Program-made: the position numbers and the translations under genes | The notes under the pieces: generated by a model | The model's input: only the letters and a program-made list of their open reading frames with translations | Database searches by the model: none | Told to the model about the DNA's origin: nothing | Source of the DNA: Aliivibrio sp. EL58 | GTDB lineage: Bacteria > Pseudomonadota > Gammaproteobacteria > Enterobacterales > Vibrionaceae | Assembly: GCF_900312675.1 (NCBI RefSeq) | Contig: NZ_OMPC01000009.1 | Span: 620,001 to 684,000 of the forward strand | Direction: 5' to 3' | DNA: 64,000 nt | Part shown: piece by piece, positions 37,401-46,927 of the stretch | How positions within the stretch are numbered: the first letter of the stretch is position 1 | How the letters are laid out: each line of letters starts with the position of its first letter

Positions 37401-38479
37401 TATTTCTCCTCCGTATTGATGATATTCACTTCTAGACCATCACGTAAGCGTGAAACACCTGCGATAACAATACGATCTCCAGTTGATACACCATCGACAA
37501 CTCGTAACCCAAACGAGGTTGCTTTCGTTGTTGTTACTTTTTGTTTCCTTACTTTATTATCAGAATCAATTATCCAAACGTATTTCTCTTTTTGGTCAAT
37601 CTCATCACCGTCTTCATTAAATACAGCTTCAATCGGGATAATAAGTCCAAATTGGCTGCCTACATTTAACGAACTTTGTTCAGTGGTTACTTCTACTGCC
37701 ATACCATCTAGAATAAATTGATCTTCTGGCATTGGCATCGTTAAGGTAACGAGATAAGCGCCCGATTCTGGATCTGGCTCTGTCGTATATTCTTTAACCT
37801 TTGCGTCGTAAGACACTCCACTATCAAGACGTACTGAGGCTTTGATTTGCTCAATAACCCCTTGGTTCGGTTGCTTTGAATATAATTTATCTGGCACTTG
37901 AACAATAATATCTACTTCATTTCGATTGTGTATATTCACTATCTGCTGACCAACTTGAATTGTCTCAAATTGTTCAACACTAACTCGTGAAATAATTCCA
38001 TCAATTGGCGCTTTTAATTCAGTAAAGCTCAAACGAAGTTTCGCCAACTCTAAATCTGCCAATGCAATTTGACGCTGTGCAGCTAACTCATCAAATTGTG
38101 ACTTTGCAAGTAACCCTTTATCAACTAACGGTTTTGAACGTCTGTATTGACTGTTCGCTACGGTATAACGTGCTCGGGCATTATCAACATCAATGTTGTA
38201 ATCCGTTTTATCTAACACCGCAAGAACTTGACCCTTTTTAACGGTTTCACCAGCACGAACGTTCAACTCTTTAACTTCACCCGAAAGACGAAAACTTAAA
38301 TGAGAACGATCGGCCGCTGTCGCCACAGCAGGAAGATAGAGACTGTCACTAACTAAGCCTGAATTAATATCTTTAACAATAACATTAGGGACCTCTATTT
38401 CTGTATCCATAGGCGCAGGGCTACAAGCAGTCAGCAATATCGCAGTTGAAAGTAAGGATAATTTCATTAATTTCTGCAT
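37400..38479 (-). CDS. RND periplasmic adaptor lipoprotein (second adaptor)
   Basis: 359 residues. The lipobox LLTAC is at residues 15-19, so the protein is anchored to the inner membrane by lipid. The membrane-fusion layout is visible: lipoyl half-motifs (LNVRAGETVKKGQVLAVLD and LKAPIDGIISRV) flank a helical hairpin, then beta-barrel and membrane-proximal domains (WIIDSDNKVRKQKV). It links the pump to the outer-membrane channel. It lies 2 bp after the first adaptor and overlaps the pump gene by one base. The two adaptors differ in sequence, so a heteromeric adaptor ring is possible. Confidence 0.92.
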   Translation of the reverse strand: MQKLMKLSLLSTAILLTACSPAPMDTEIEVPNVIVKDINSGLVSDSLYLPAVATAADRSHLSFRLSGEVKELNVRAGETVKKGQVLAVLDKTDYNIDVDNARARYTVANSQYRRSKPLVDKGLLAKSQFDELAAQRQIALADLELAKLRLSFTELKAPIDGIISRVSVEQFETIQVGQQIVNIHNRNEVDIIVQVPDKLYSKQPNQGVIEQIKASVRLDSGVSYDAKVKEYTTEPDPESGAYLVTLTMPMPEDQFILDGMAVEVTTEQSSLNVGSQFGLIIPIEAVFNEDGDEIDQKEKYVWIIDSDNKVRKQKVTTTKATSFGLRVVDGVSTGDRIVIAGVSRLRDGLEVNIINTEEK

Positions 38480-38481
38480 AA

Positions 38482-39516
38482 TTATAGCCCTCTCTCCTTA
38501 ACCCATTTACGCACTTTCATTCCTTCTTCTAATCCAGAAATGCCTGAAGAAACAATTTGCTCAGAATCATTAAGTCCCGAAATTACTTGTCGTTTTTCAT
38601 TCAACTCTATCGCAACTTTCTCAACGATACCTTGCTCAGAAACACGCCATACATAAGTAGTCTCGCCATCTTGTTCAATCGCTGAAAGCGGAAGCTTCTC
38701 ACTGCCACCTTTTGGAATAGTCACTTTCACTTGGCCTGACATTCCCGGTAATATGCCTAAGTCTTTAGGTCTTGGCATGCTCATTTTTACGGTATAACTT
38801 GAGGTTTTGCTGTCTGCTTCTGTATCAATTTCTTCAAATTCTAGAGGAAAGCTAACAGTAGGGAACGAATCGAAGGTAACTGAAGCAGAAACCTCAGCAA
38901 AACTAAAACGCTGTAATAGATAGTCAGGAAGCTGAAAAGCAACATACAAAATATCATTGGTTTGAATATGCATGATAGATTGCTTTGCTGTTACGTATTC
39001 AAAGTTTTCAGAAGGTAGTAATGAAATCGTACCATCATAAGGCGCGATTAATTGGGTATAACTCAAGTTGGCACTAGTTTGATCTAATGTAGCTTTGGCT
39101 GTTTTTCGATTAGCTACTGCGCTGTCGTAATCTTGTTCTGAAACGACTTTATCTTTACGTAGCTTTTTAATTCGTTGATATTGTACGTCAATCAATCGAT
39201 ATTGTGCTTGCGCTTGTTTTTGGATCAAACGGTACTCATCAGGATTTATTGTTGCCAACAGCTGCCCTTTTGTCACCAATTGTCCCGCATGGACATCTAA
39301 ACTGTTAAGCTGTCCCGGAACTCGAAAGGCAAGGACTGCTTTATCTCCAGCCTCTGCTTGAGCTGGAAATAAGCGAGAAGTTTCATGATCGCCAACGCTG
39401 ACGGTCATTATCTTAGCGGGACGCGATTCAGGCTCTGCAATCACAGGCGCTTGCTTGTCACACCCCATGAGAAGAGTTGAACTTAACAGCGTCGCTACCA
39501 TCGTTTTTTTGAACAT
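38482..39516 (-). CDS. RND periplasmic adaptor lipoprotein (first adaptor)
   Basis: 344 residues from the ATG at 39516, with AAGGA 7 bases upstream; an in-frame codon at 39549 is less likely. A lipobox, LLMGC, follows the signal peptide. Membrane-fusion features: LDVHAGQLVTKGQLLATINPDEY, a hairpin with VVSEQDYDSAVANRKTAKA, then LIAPYDGTISLL. First gene of the three-gene efflux operon. The upstream region holds an AT-rich palindrome that may be a repressor site. No TetR-type regulator gene is adjacent. Confidence 0.91.
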   Translation of the reverse strand: MFKKTMVATLLSSTLLMGCDKQAPVIAEPESRPAKIMTVSVGDHETSRLFPAQAEAGDKAVLAFRVPGQLNSLDVHAGQLVTKGQLLATINPDEYRLIQKQAQAQYRLIDVQYQRIKKLRKDKVVSEQDYDSAVANRKTAKATLDQTSANLSYTQLIAPYDGTISLLPSENFEYVTAKQSIMHIQTNDILYVAFQLPDYLLQRFSFAEVSASVTFDSFPTVSFPLEFEEIDTEADSKTSSYTVKMSMPRPKDLGILPGMSGQVKVTIPKGGSEKLPLSAIEQDGETTYVWRVSEQGIVEKVAIELNEKRQVISGLNDSEQIVSSGISGLEEGMKVRKWVKERGL

Positions 39517-39577
39517 AAACCGTTCCTTGTAATGGTAATAATCAACCAAACTATCGCTATGTTCTCAATAGATTTGA

Positions 39578-39599
39578 TTATATAAACAATTGTATATAA
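39578..39599. promoter_or_regulatory. AT-rich palindrome upstream of the RND operon
   Basis: TTATATAAACAATTGTATATAA is nearly self-complementary, centred on CAATTG, 62 to 83 bases before the first adaptor. It has the size and place of an operator, but AT-rich palindromes also arise by chance. Confidence 0.35.
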
Positions 39600-39667
39600 A
39601 GAATTATTACTTATATTCCTATCGTCATCCAGTCAATAAGAATAATAAGTTATAAAAACATTCTTAT

Positions 39668-40024
39668 TTATTCTTTTTTATGATTTTTCCCTTTTTCATA
39701 CTCTGTACGAAATTCAGGTGTAATTTGATCGCAAATACCAAAATATGGTGCTTCACTGAGCCCTAAAATATAGGCATTTTGAGAGCAATAGATCACAGCA
39801 CCCGAAGAATGTCCTTGGCTATAAGCATTATAGAACTCTCCCGTAATCGTATCTTCTGAGTTTACCTCCTCTAATACTTCTCTCTCTTGGACTAAAAAGC
39901 CATTTTTCGCTCTCTGCTCACCATACTCATACCAATCATCGGCATTTTTTTCTTTTACTTCAGATTGCGAAGCTGTACAACCAACTAATAACAACATCAT
40001 TACGGCAACAATCTTATGCTTCAT
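39668..40024 (-). CDS. DUF2799 family small lipoprotein (copy 1)
   Basis: 118 residues. Lipobox LLVGC. The DUF2799 pattern is recognisable: DDWYEYGEQRAKNGF, then FYNAYSQGHSSGAVIYCSQNAYILGL, YFGICD and FRTEYEKG. This family is an outer-membrane or periplasmic lipoprotein of unknown function. Copies 2 and 3 at 47551-48320 share the same order of motifs, but this one lacks the usual GxxxGL spacing (GHSSGAV). It is upstream of the RND operon on the same strand, 151 bp away, and may be separate. Confidence 0.75.
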   Translation of the reverse strand: MKHKIVAVMMLLLVGCTASQSEVKEKNADDWYEYGEQRAKNGFLVQEREVLEEVNSEDTITGEFYNAYSQGHSSGAVIYCSQNAYILGLSEAPYFGICDQITPEFRTEYEKGKNHKKE

Positions 40025-40118
40025 ACCCTCTCCAAGAACAATCTAAATCACACAATATCAACAACATATTAACTCAGTTTAGACTTAAATAGTTAACATT
40101 AAAAATACAAGTATAAAA

Positions 40119-40143
40119 AAAGCACTCAATTTATGAGTGCTTT
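40119..40143 (-). terminator. Terminator of the fumarase gene
   Basis: AAAGCACTCA and TGAGTGCTTT pair over 10 bp around a 5-nt loop. On the minus strand a T-rich tract follows; 30 bases after the stop. Confidence 0.85.
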
Positions 40144-40172
40144 CTTAAATTATAGAAAAACCTAAAACTCGA

Positions 40173-41699
40173 TTATTCCATTTCAGCTATTTTTACTTTC
40201 CAAGTATCAGGACCAATTTGATGAGCATTAGCACCTGTTGAATCAACAGCTACCGTGACTGGCATGTCTTCAACATCAAATTCATAAATTGCTTCCATTC
40301 CTAATTCTTCAAAGGCAACAACACGCGCTTTTTTAATCGCTTTAGCAACTAAATAAGCAGCACCACCAACCGCCATTAAATACACGGCTTTCTTCTCTTT
40401 AATAGAAGCTACGGTTGCTGGACCACGCTCTGCTTTACCAATCATGCCCATTAAGCCAGTATCAAGCATCATATCGGTGAATTTATCCATTCGCGTTGAG
40501 GTTGTAGGCCCCGCAGGACCAACGGCTTCATCACGTACTGCATCAACTGGACCAACGTAGTAAATAAATTTACCATTAAAGTCAACACCCTCAGGCAAGC
40601 CTTCACCACTTTCAATCATACCTTGAAGGCGCTTATGTGCGGCATCACGACCAGTTAAAATTTTTCCTGTTAGTAGAACCGTTTCACCAGTTCGCCACTC
40701 TTGTACTTCTTCTTTTGTAATCGTATCTAGATTCACACGACGAGTGTTTGCACCAGCTTCCCAAGTAATATCTGGCCATTCTTCTAGTTTTGGTGGTTGT
40801 AAGTCTGCAGGACCTGAACCATCAAGAGTAAAATGAACGTGACGAGTCGCTGCACAGTTCGGGATCATACATACAGGTTTAGAAGCTGCGTGAGTCGGTG
40901 CTGATTTAATTTTCACATCAACAACCGTAGTTAAACCACCAAGGCCTTGTGCGCCAATACCCAGTTTATTTACTCGATTAAAGATATCAAGACGAAGCTC
41001 TTCTTCTGCATTCTCTGGACCACGATCAATTAATTCTTGAATATCGATGTGTCCCATTAACGATTCTTTTGCTAATACTGCCGCTTTTTCTGCTGTACCA
41101 CCGATACCTATTCCTAGCATACCAGGCGGACACCAACCAGCGCCCATTAACGGTAAGTTTTTTTCTACCCACTCAGCAATATCATCTGATGGATTTAACA
41201 TCACCATTTTCGTTTTATTTTCAGAACCGCCGCCTTTTGCTGCGATTTGAATTTCCACTTTATCGCCAGGTACCATATTAATGTGCACAACCGACGGTGT
41301 ATTGTCTTTGGTGTTAATACGTTTGCCTGCAGGATCAGATAAGATCGACGCTCGAAGCGGATTATCCGGATTAAGATACGCTTGTCGTGTACCTTCATCG
41401 ATCATTTGCTGGACGGTCATATCGCCTTCCCAGCGAACGTTCATACCTATATTAACAAAACAGGTTACGATCCCCGTATCTTGACAAATAGGACGACGCC
41501 CTTCTGCCGACATACGTGAATTTATCAAAATTTGAGCGATTGCGTCTTTCGCAGCTTGGCTTTGTTCTCTGTGATATGCTTTTTCTAACGCTTGAACAAA
41601 ATCAAGTGGATGATAGTAAGAAATATATTGCAATGCATCAGCAACTGAGCTGATCACATCTTCATTACGGATGATAGTTTCTTTACCAACAGTCATCAT
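40173..41699 (-). CDS. Class I (iron-sulfur) fumarate hydratase
   Basis: 508 residues, the single-chain oxygen-sensitive class I enzyme that hydrates fumarate to malate in the citric acid cycle. The alpha-type part has ICQDTG, GWCPPG and NCAATR, supplying the three cysteines of a 4Fe-4S cluster. The beta-type part has TGRDAAHKR and GPAGPTTSTRM. Two adjacent ATG codons (41699, 41696) follow AAGAGGG; the second has the better spacing. Divergent from pabB. Whether it is called fumA or fumB cannot be decided from sequence. Confidence 0.93.
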   Translation of the reverse strand: MMTVGKETIIRNEDVISSVADALQYISYYHPLDFVQALEKAYHREQSQAAKDAIAQILINSRMSAEGRRPICQDTGIVTCFVNIGMNVRWEGDMTVQQMIDEGTRQAYLNPDNPLRASILSDPAGKRINTKDNTPSVVHINMVPGDKVEIQIAAKGGGSENKTKMVMLNPSDDIAEWVEKNLPLMGAGWCPPGMLGIGIGGTAEKAAVLAKESLMGHIDIQELIDRGPENAEEELRLDIFNRVNKLGIGAQGLGGLTTVVDVKIKSAPTHAASKPVCMIPNCAATRHVHFTLDGSGPADLQPPKLEEWPDITWEAGANTRRVNLDTITKEEVQEWRTGETVLLTGKILTGRDAAHKRLQGMIESGEGLPEGVDFNGKFIYYVGPVDAVRDEAVGPAGPTTSTRMDKFTDMMLDTGLMGMIGKAERGPATVASIKEKKAVYLMAVGGAAYLVAKAIKKARVVAFEELGMEAIYEFDVEDMPVTVAVDSTGANAHQIGPDTWKVKIAEME

Positions 41700-41866
41700 T
41701 AGACCCTCTTATATATATGCTTCCATGGCGTGTAAAGTATGTATGTTTTTATATGATGACGTGAGCATTCGCCATCTATTATTTTCTTTTAGAACTTGCA
41801 GTATGATACTCTTGCTCTCCATTCAAGGCTATCGTTGCTCATCACATTCTGGTTATAAAACTCAAA

Positions 41867-43237
41867 ATGAACAATCAATTAGATGCAAACTTACTCATCA
41901 CCCAACTTGATTATCACTCTTCTTCTGTGGTTGATTATTTTTCAGCTATTGAAAGCCAACCTTGGGCGATGTTATTGCACTCGTCAGCAAAAGATCATGT
42001 CGATAATCGCTATGATATTTTAGTTGCTGACCCTATCGCAACATTACAGACGCATCATAACGTCACCAGAATTAACGTTGTGGGTAAACAACCTGTAACC
42101 AGTGAAGCCTGCCCTTTTAAGTTACTTGCTCATTATCAAGAACGCTTAACGCCTCATTGCCACTCTATAGAAGGCTTCCCTTTTATTGGTGGGGCATTAG
42201 GTTACTTCAGTTATGACTTGGGCCGCCGAGTGGAATCTATTCCTAATATAGCAGAGCAAGATATTCCAACCGCTGATATGGCCGTTGGGATCTATGACTG
42301 GACTCTAATTGCTGATCATAAAGCGTCGACACTCACTTTAATACAACCACAAGGGAGTAATCGTCTTGCTTGGTTACAGCAATTTTTCGCTATAAAAGAA
42401 GATAAAACAGAGTTTAGTTTGTCCTCTGAGTGGCAATCAAATATGACAGAGGACGAATACGCGACTAAATTCACTGTGATTCAAGATTATCTAAAATCAG
42501 GAGATTGCTACCAAATTAACCTTGCACAACGTTTTCATGCTCAATACCAAGGTTCTGAATGGCAAGCGTATCAAAAATTAGCGACTCAAAATGGCGCTCC
42601 CTTCTCTGCTTTTATTAGAACACCTGAGGTCGCCATATTGTCAGTATCACCAGAGCGTTTTTTACAAGTTAGAGAGCGTAAAATAGAAACAAAGCCCATT
42701 AAAGGGACTCGCCCTCGCTCAAATGACCCTGAATTAGATGCTAAAGAAGCGGAGATACTTCGTCATAGCGCTAAAGATCGTTCTGAAAACTTAATGATTG
42801 TGGATTTACTGCGTAATGACATTGGACGAGTATCCAAGCCTGGATCGGTAAAAGTGCCTAAATTATTTGATATTGAAAGTTTTCCTGCCGTTCATCATCT
42901 AGTAAGTACAATTACTGGCGAATTAGATGACAACTATACTATTAGTGATTTATTGAGTGCTTCTTTTCCCGGAGGATCAATCACTGGGGCTCCAAAAATT
43001 AGGGCTATGGAGATTATTGAAGAGTTAGAACCACATCGTCGTAACTTATATTGTGGCAGTATTGGTTATATAAGCCGTTGCGGCACAATGGATACCAGTA
43101 TCACCATACGAACCTTAATTGCGTATGAAGAGACTTTATATGCTTCTGCTGGTGGTGGCATTGTTGCTGACAGTCAAGTTGAACTAGAATATCAAGAGAC
43201 CTTGCATAAATTGAGCAAAATTCTTCCTATATTGTAA
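41867..43237 (+). CDS. pabB: Aminodeoxychorismate synthase component I
   Basis: 456 residues. With PabA it makes 4-amino-4-deoxychorismate for folate. It has the chorismate-binding fold, with the PabB signature KPIKGTRPR (the lysine that forms a covalent adduct), ENLMIVDLLRNDIGRV and FPGGSITGAPKIRAMEIIEELEP. Anthranilate synthases have alanine in place of that lysine, so the assignment is firm. No strong ribosome binding site is visible. nudL follows after 23 bp, the same order as in E. coli. Confidence 0.95.
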   Translation: MNNQLDANLLITQLDYHSSSVVDYFSAIESQPWAMLLHSSAKDHVDNRYDILVADPIATLQTHHNVTRINVVGKQPVTSEACPFKLLAHYQERLTPHCHSIEGFPFIGGALGYFSYDLGRRVESIPNIAEQDIPTADMAVGIYDWTLIADHKASTLTLIQPQGSNRLAWLQQFFAIKEDKTEFSLSSEWQSNMTEDEYATKFTVIQDYLKSGDCYQINLAQRFHAQYQGSEWQAYQKLATQNGAPFSAFIRTPEVAILSVSPERFLQVRERKIETKPIKGTRPRSNDPELDAKEAEILRHSAKDRSENLMIVDLLRNDIGRVSKPGSVKVPKLFDIESFPAVHHLVSTITGELDDNYTISDLLSASFPGGSITGAPKIRAMEIIEELEPHRRNLYCGSIGYISRCGTMDTSITIRTLIAYEETLYASAGGGIVADSQVELEYQETLHKLSKILPIL

Positions 43238-43260
43238 TTTTAAATTTAAGGATCCGGCGT

Positions 43261-43842
43261 ATGGATACACATTTACTTCCTCATTTATTGTTAAATAAGC
43301 CGAATTCTTACAGCGAAGAATTACTCGCTCACCCTCGCTTTCAAAATGACAATTTTAAACCTGCTGCGGTCCTTGTTCCCCTCGTTCAAAGACCCTCTGG
43401 TTTGCACCTAATTTTAACTCAACGAGCGTCACATTTACGTCACCATCCAGGGCAAATTAGTTTCCCTGGAGGCAAGGTTGAACCCTCTGATTTATCCCTA
43501 ATTCATACCGCTATTCGTGAAACAAATGAAGAGATAGGCATTCAAGCCTCGCAGATCAAACCATTAGTAAAACTTAACACTATACCAACAATATCCGGTT
43601 ATAAAGTGACCCCTATCATTGCTATCATTGATGAAAATTATACCACCGCAATCGATTACGGTGAGGTTAGTAGCACATTTGAAGCACCACTCATCCATCT
43701 ACTTAACCCAATAAATACGACGAAGCACAAAGTTTTTAACAAAAAACATACGTACGAACTAATTTTTATCCCATTTGAGAAAAAACTCATTTGGGGTATC
43801 ACAGCCGAAATCATTCACTCTATGAATTACATTTCAACTTAG
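43261..43842 (+). CDS. nudL: Nudix hydrolase NudL, probable CoA pyrophosphatase
   Basis: 193 residues (E. coli NudL 192). The CoA-specific motif LTQRASHLRHHPGQISFPGGK precedes the Nudix box, which continues to RETNEEIGI. In the CoA branch this enzyme cleaves coenzyme A to phosphopantetheine and ADP. AAGGAT precedes the ATG. It is cotranscribed with pabB (23 bp apart). The downstream sdaC gene has its own leader. Confidence 0.9.
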   Translation: MDTHLLPHLLLNKPNSYSEELLAHPRFQNDNFKPAAVLVPLVQRPSGLHLILTQRASHLRHHPGQISFPGGKVEPSDLSLIHTAIRETNEEIGIQASQIKPLVKLNTIPTISGYKVTPIIAIIDENYTTAIDYGEVSSTFEAPLIHLLNPINTTKHKVFNKKHTYELIFIPFEKKLIWGITAEIIHSMNYIST

Positions 43843-43891
43843 AAAAATTAGCATTATTGATAAGTTTTACTAATATCAAATTTACATCTAT

Positions 43892-43907
43892 TGTGATCAT
43901 TATCAAT
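43892..43907 (+). promoter_or_regulatory. CRP-like site before sdaC
   Basis: TGTGATCATTATCAAT matches TGTGA-N6-TCACA at 8 of 10 core positions, 120 bases before the sdaC start. CRP activates sdaC in E. coli, which fits. Confidence 0.5.
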
Positions 43908-44027
43908 TATTTTCCGATCTCCGTTCATCTTTTTTCATTATCCGATCTGGGTCAAAGTTTTTCTCGCCAAAATAACGACAATAGCGCCGTTCCCAAAATT
44001 CCTGTTCTAAAAATTAAGAGAAAAATT

Positions 44028-45278
44028 ATGCAAACAACTAATACTGCATCTACAAGTGCAAAAAAAGCAAAGTGGACTTATAAAGATTTCACTTGGTGTC
44101 TTTCCCTATTCGGTACCGCTGTTGGTGCTGGTGTTTTATTCCTTCCAATCAAAGCTGGCGCTGGTGGTTTTTGGCCTCTAGTTATCCTTGCATTAATCGC
44201 TGCACCAATGACTTGGTTTGCACACAAAAGTTTAGCTCGTTTCGTTCTTTCTGCTAAGAACCCAGATGCAGATATTACTGATACAGTAGAAGAGCATTTT
44301 GGTAAGACAGGCGCGAACCTAATCACTTTTGCCTACTTTTTCGCGATTTACCCAATTGTACTTATTTACGGTGTTGGTATTACAAACACAGTAGACTCTT
44401 TCATGGTTAATCAGCTAGGTATGGAATCAATTCCACGCTGGTTGCTTTCAGGTGTTCTTATCACTCTGATGACATGTGGTGTTGTATTTGGTAAAGAACT
44501 AATGCTGAAAGCAACATCAGCAATGGTTTACCCTCTTGTATTCATCCTAATGGCATTATCTATTTACTTAATTCCTGGTTGGAACACATCTATGATGTCT
44601 GTTTCTCCTGATTGGGGTTCAATGCCTTCTGTTGTTTGGTTAGCAATTCCAATTATTGTGTTCTCTTTCAACCACAGCCCAGTAATTAGCCAGTTTGCTA
44701 AAGAACAACGCCGCGTTTACGGTGAAGATGCAGTTGGTAAAACTGACATGATCACTGGTGGTGCAGCTATGATGCTAATGAGCTTTGTAATGTTCTTCGT
44801 TTTCTCTGTAGTTCTTTCTTTATCTCCAGAGCAACTAGCACAAGCGCAAGCACAAAACATCTCTGTTCTTTCTTACCTAGCTAACGTTCATGAATCTCCA
44901 ATGATTTCTATCATGGGCCCAATCGTTGCTTTCGCTGCGATTACTTCAAGCTACTTCGGTCACTTCCTTGGTGCTCATGAAGGTCTTGTTGGTCTAGCTA
45001 AGTCTCGTTCAAATGCTCCAGTTGCTAAGCTTGAGAAATTCTCACTTATCTTCATCGTTATTACTACGTGGATCGTTTCTATCATCAACCCAAGCATCCT
45101 TGGAATGATTGAAACAATGGGCGCACCGATGATTGCAGCTATCCTATTCCTGCTACCTATCTTTGCTATGCGTAAAGTACCTGCTATGGCTAAGTACAAA
45201 ACTTCAGCACCTGTGCAAATCTTTACAGCATTATGTGGTGTTGCGGCGATTACTTCTGTAATCTACGGCGCTCTTTAA
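44028..45278 (+). CDS. sdaC: Serine/proton symporter
   Basis: 416 residues from the ATG at 44028. The reading frame is open back to 43791, but that part overlaps nudL and is unlike a transporter. About eleven hydrophobic segments; family signature WTYKDFTWCLSLFGTAVGAGVLFLP, then FSFNHSPVISQFAKEQR. It imports L-serine with protons. It is followed after 96 bp by the serine deaminase gene, a natural catabolic pair. A hairpin lies between them, so expression may be uneven. Confidence 0.95.
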   Translation: MQTTNTASTSAKKAKWTYKDFTWCLSLFGTAVGAGVLFLPIKAGAGGFWPLVILALIAAPMTWFAHKSLARFVLSAKNPDADITDTVEEHFGKTGANLITFAYFFAIYPIVLIYGVGITNTVDSFMVNQLGMESIPRWLLSGVLITLMTCGVVFGKELMLKATSAMVYPLVFILMALSIYLIPGWNTSMMSVSPDWGSMPSVVWLAIPIIVFSFNHSPVISQFAKEQRRVYGEDAVGKTDMITGGAAMMLMSFVMFFVFSVVLSLSPEQLAQAQAQNISVLSYLANVHESPMISIMGPIVAFAAITSSYFGHFLGAHEGLVGLAKSRSNAPVAKLEKFSLIFIVITTWIVSIINPSILGMIETMGAPMIAAILFLLPIFAMRKVPAMAKYKTSAPVQIFTALCGVAAITSVIYGAL

Positions 45279-45337
45279 TAACTAGTTTATAAATCCTTAT
45301 AAGCATTAGTTACACGAAGTTAATAATAATGATAATA

Positions 45338-45359
45338 AAGCCCCCTTTTTTGGGGGCTT
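45338..45359 (+). terminator. Hairpin between sdaC and the serine deaminase gene
   Basis: AAGCCCCC and GGGGGCTT pair over 8 bp, five of them G-C, around six T residues. No T run follows on the plus strand, so it may pause or attenuate transcription, or stabilise the sdaC mRNA. Confidence 0.6.
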
Positions 45360-45374
45360 ATTCGAGGTAATAAC

Positions 45375-46736
45375 ATGATTAGTGTTTTTGATATCTACAA
45401 AATCGGAGTTGGTCCTTCTAGCTCCCACACCGTTGGTCCAATGAAAGCAGGTAAAGAGTTTATCGACGATTTACGTGGCATGGGCAAACTGCGTGATATC
45501 ACTAAAATCACTGTTGATGTTTACGGTTCATTATCACTGACAGGGAAAGGTCACCATACTGATATCGCTATCATTATGGGTCTGGCAGGTAACACGCCAG
45601 AACACGTAGATATTGACTCTATTCCGGGCTTCATCGCTCGTGTTGAAGAAACAGAGCGCTTACCTGTGGGCATGCATTGCCATACGGTTGAATTTCCAAA
45701 AGACGGTGGAATGAATTTCCACACATCTAACCTTTCACTTCACGAAAATGGTATGCAAATACATGCGTGGGTTGATGGCGACGTTGTTTACTCTAAAACA
45801 TACTACTCTATCGGTGGTGGTTTTATTGTTGATGAAGAACACTTCGGTAAAGAAGTAGAATCATCAATTCAAGTACCTTACGCATTTAATACTGCAGAGG
45901 AACTTGTTGATTTATGTAAAGAAAACGGCTTATCTATTAGTACATTAGTGATGAAAAACGAACACGCGATTCTTGCAGAAGATGAAGTTCGTACTTATTT
46001 CGCTAAGATCTGGAAAACCATGCGTGATTGCATGGAGAAAGGCATGAACACTGAAGGTATTCTTCCTGGGCCTCTACGTGTACCTCGTCGTGCTGCGGCA
46101 CTTCGTCAACAACTACTGACTTCTGAAAAAACGTCTAAAGATCCAATGGAAGTCGTTGATTGGGTAAACATGTATGCATTTGCTGTAAACGAAGAAAACG
46201 CAGCTGGCGGTCGTGTTGTTACTGCTCCAACAAATGGCGCATGTGGCATCATCCCTGCTGTTTTAGCTTACTACGATAAGTTTATTCAAACAGTAACTGA
46301 GAAAGATTACATCCGTTACTTCGCAGCTTCAGGCGCTATCGGTGGTCTTTATAAGCAAAATGCTTCAATCTCTGGTGCTGAAGTAGGCTGCCAAGGTGAA
46401 GTGGGTGTTGCCTGTTCTATGGCTGCTGCTGGTCTTGCTGAATTGATGGGTGGAAGCCCTGAGCAAGTCTGTATGGCTGCTGAAATTGGAATGGAGCATA
46501 ACCTTGGCTTAACGTGTGATCCTGTTGCAGGCCAAGTACAAGTACCTTGTATTGAACGTAACGGTATTGCTGCAGTTAAAGCAATCAACGCTACTCGTAT
46601 GGCGCTTCGTCGTTCATCAGCTCCTCGTGTTTCTCTTGATAAAGTTATCGAGACAATGCTTGAGACTGGTAAAGACATGAACGCTAAATACCGTGAAACT
46701 TCTCAAGGTGGTTTAGCAATTAAAGTTATCTGCTAA
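45375..46736 (+). CDS. sdaA: L-serine ammonia-lyase (iron-sulfur type)
   Basis: 453 residues. It converts L-serine to pyruvate and ammonia. The N-terminal [23 protein letters not shown] is the class signature. Cluster cysteines are in [11 protein letters not shown], the [11 protein letters not shown] stretch and [15 protein letters not shown]. coli has two such enzymes: sdaA lies beside nudL, and sdaB is paired with sdaC. Here the gene has both neighbours, so the choice between the two names is arbitrary. A strong terminator follows. Confidence 0.94.
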   Translation: MISVFDIYKIGVGPSSSHTVGPMKAGKEFIDDLRGMGKLRDITKITVDVYGSLSLTGKGHHTDIAIIMGLAGNTPEHVDIDSIPGFIARVEETERLPVGMHCHTVEFPKDGGMNFHTSNLSLHENGMQIHAWVDGDVVYSKTYYSIGGGFIVDEEHFGKEVESSIQVPYAFNTAEELVDLCKENGLSISTLVMKNEHAILAEDEVRTYFAKIWKTMRDCMEKGMNTEGILPGPLRVPRRAAALRQQLLTSEKTSKDPMEVVDWVNMYAFAVNEENAAGGRVVTAPTNGACGIIPAVLAYYDKFIQTVTEKDYIRYFAASGAIGGLYKQNASISGAEVGCQGEVGVACSMAAAGLAELMGGSPEQVCMAAEIGMEHNLGLTCDPVAGQVQVPCIERNGIAAVKAINATRMALRRSSAPRVSLDKVIETMLETGKDMNAKYRETSQGGLAIKVIC

Positions 46737-46769
46737 AAGCACATACTTTAACTGTAGTTACTTGATAAT

Positions 46770-46795
46770 GAGGGCGTATATCGCCCTCTTTTTAT
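46770..46795 (+). terminator. Terminator after the serine deaminase gene
   Basis: GAGGGCG and CGCCCTC pair around TATAT and are followed by TTTTT; 34 bases after the stop. Confidence 0.9.
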
Positions 46796-46927
46796 TTCTC
46801 CATTTCCCCGCTACATCTCCTATACTAAATATATGCAATAAATTGGTGAATAAAGCACCTTTACTATTAACAAATGAATCAGTTACTGCAATAATGCCGT
46901 TATGCAAATAATTAGTACATTTCAATT

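Noticed and set aside
43791-44027. N-terminal extension of SdaC
   Set aside because: It overlaps nudL and adds a segment absent from serine transporters; the ATG at 44028 gives the family length.
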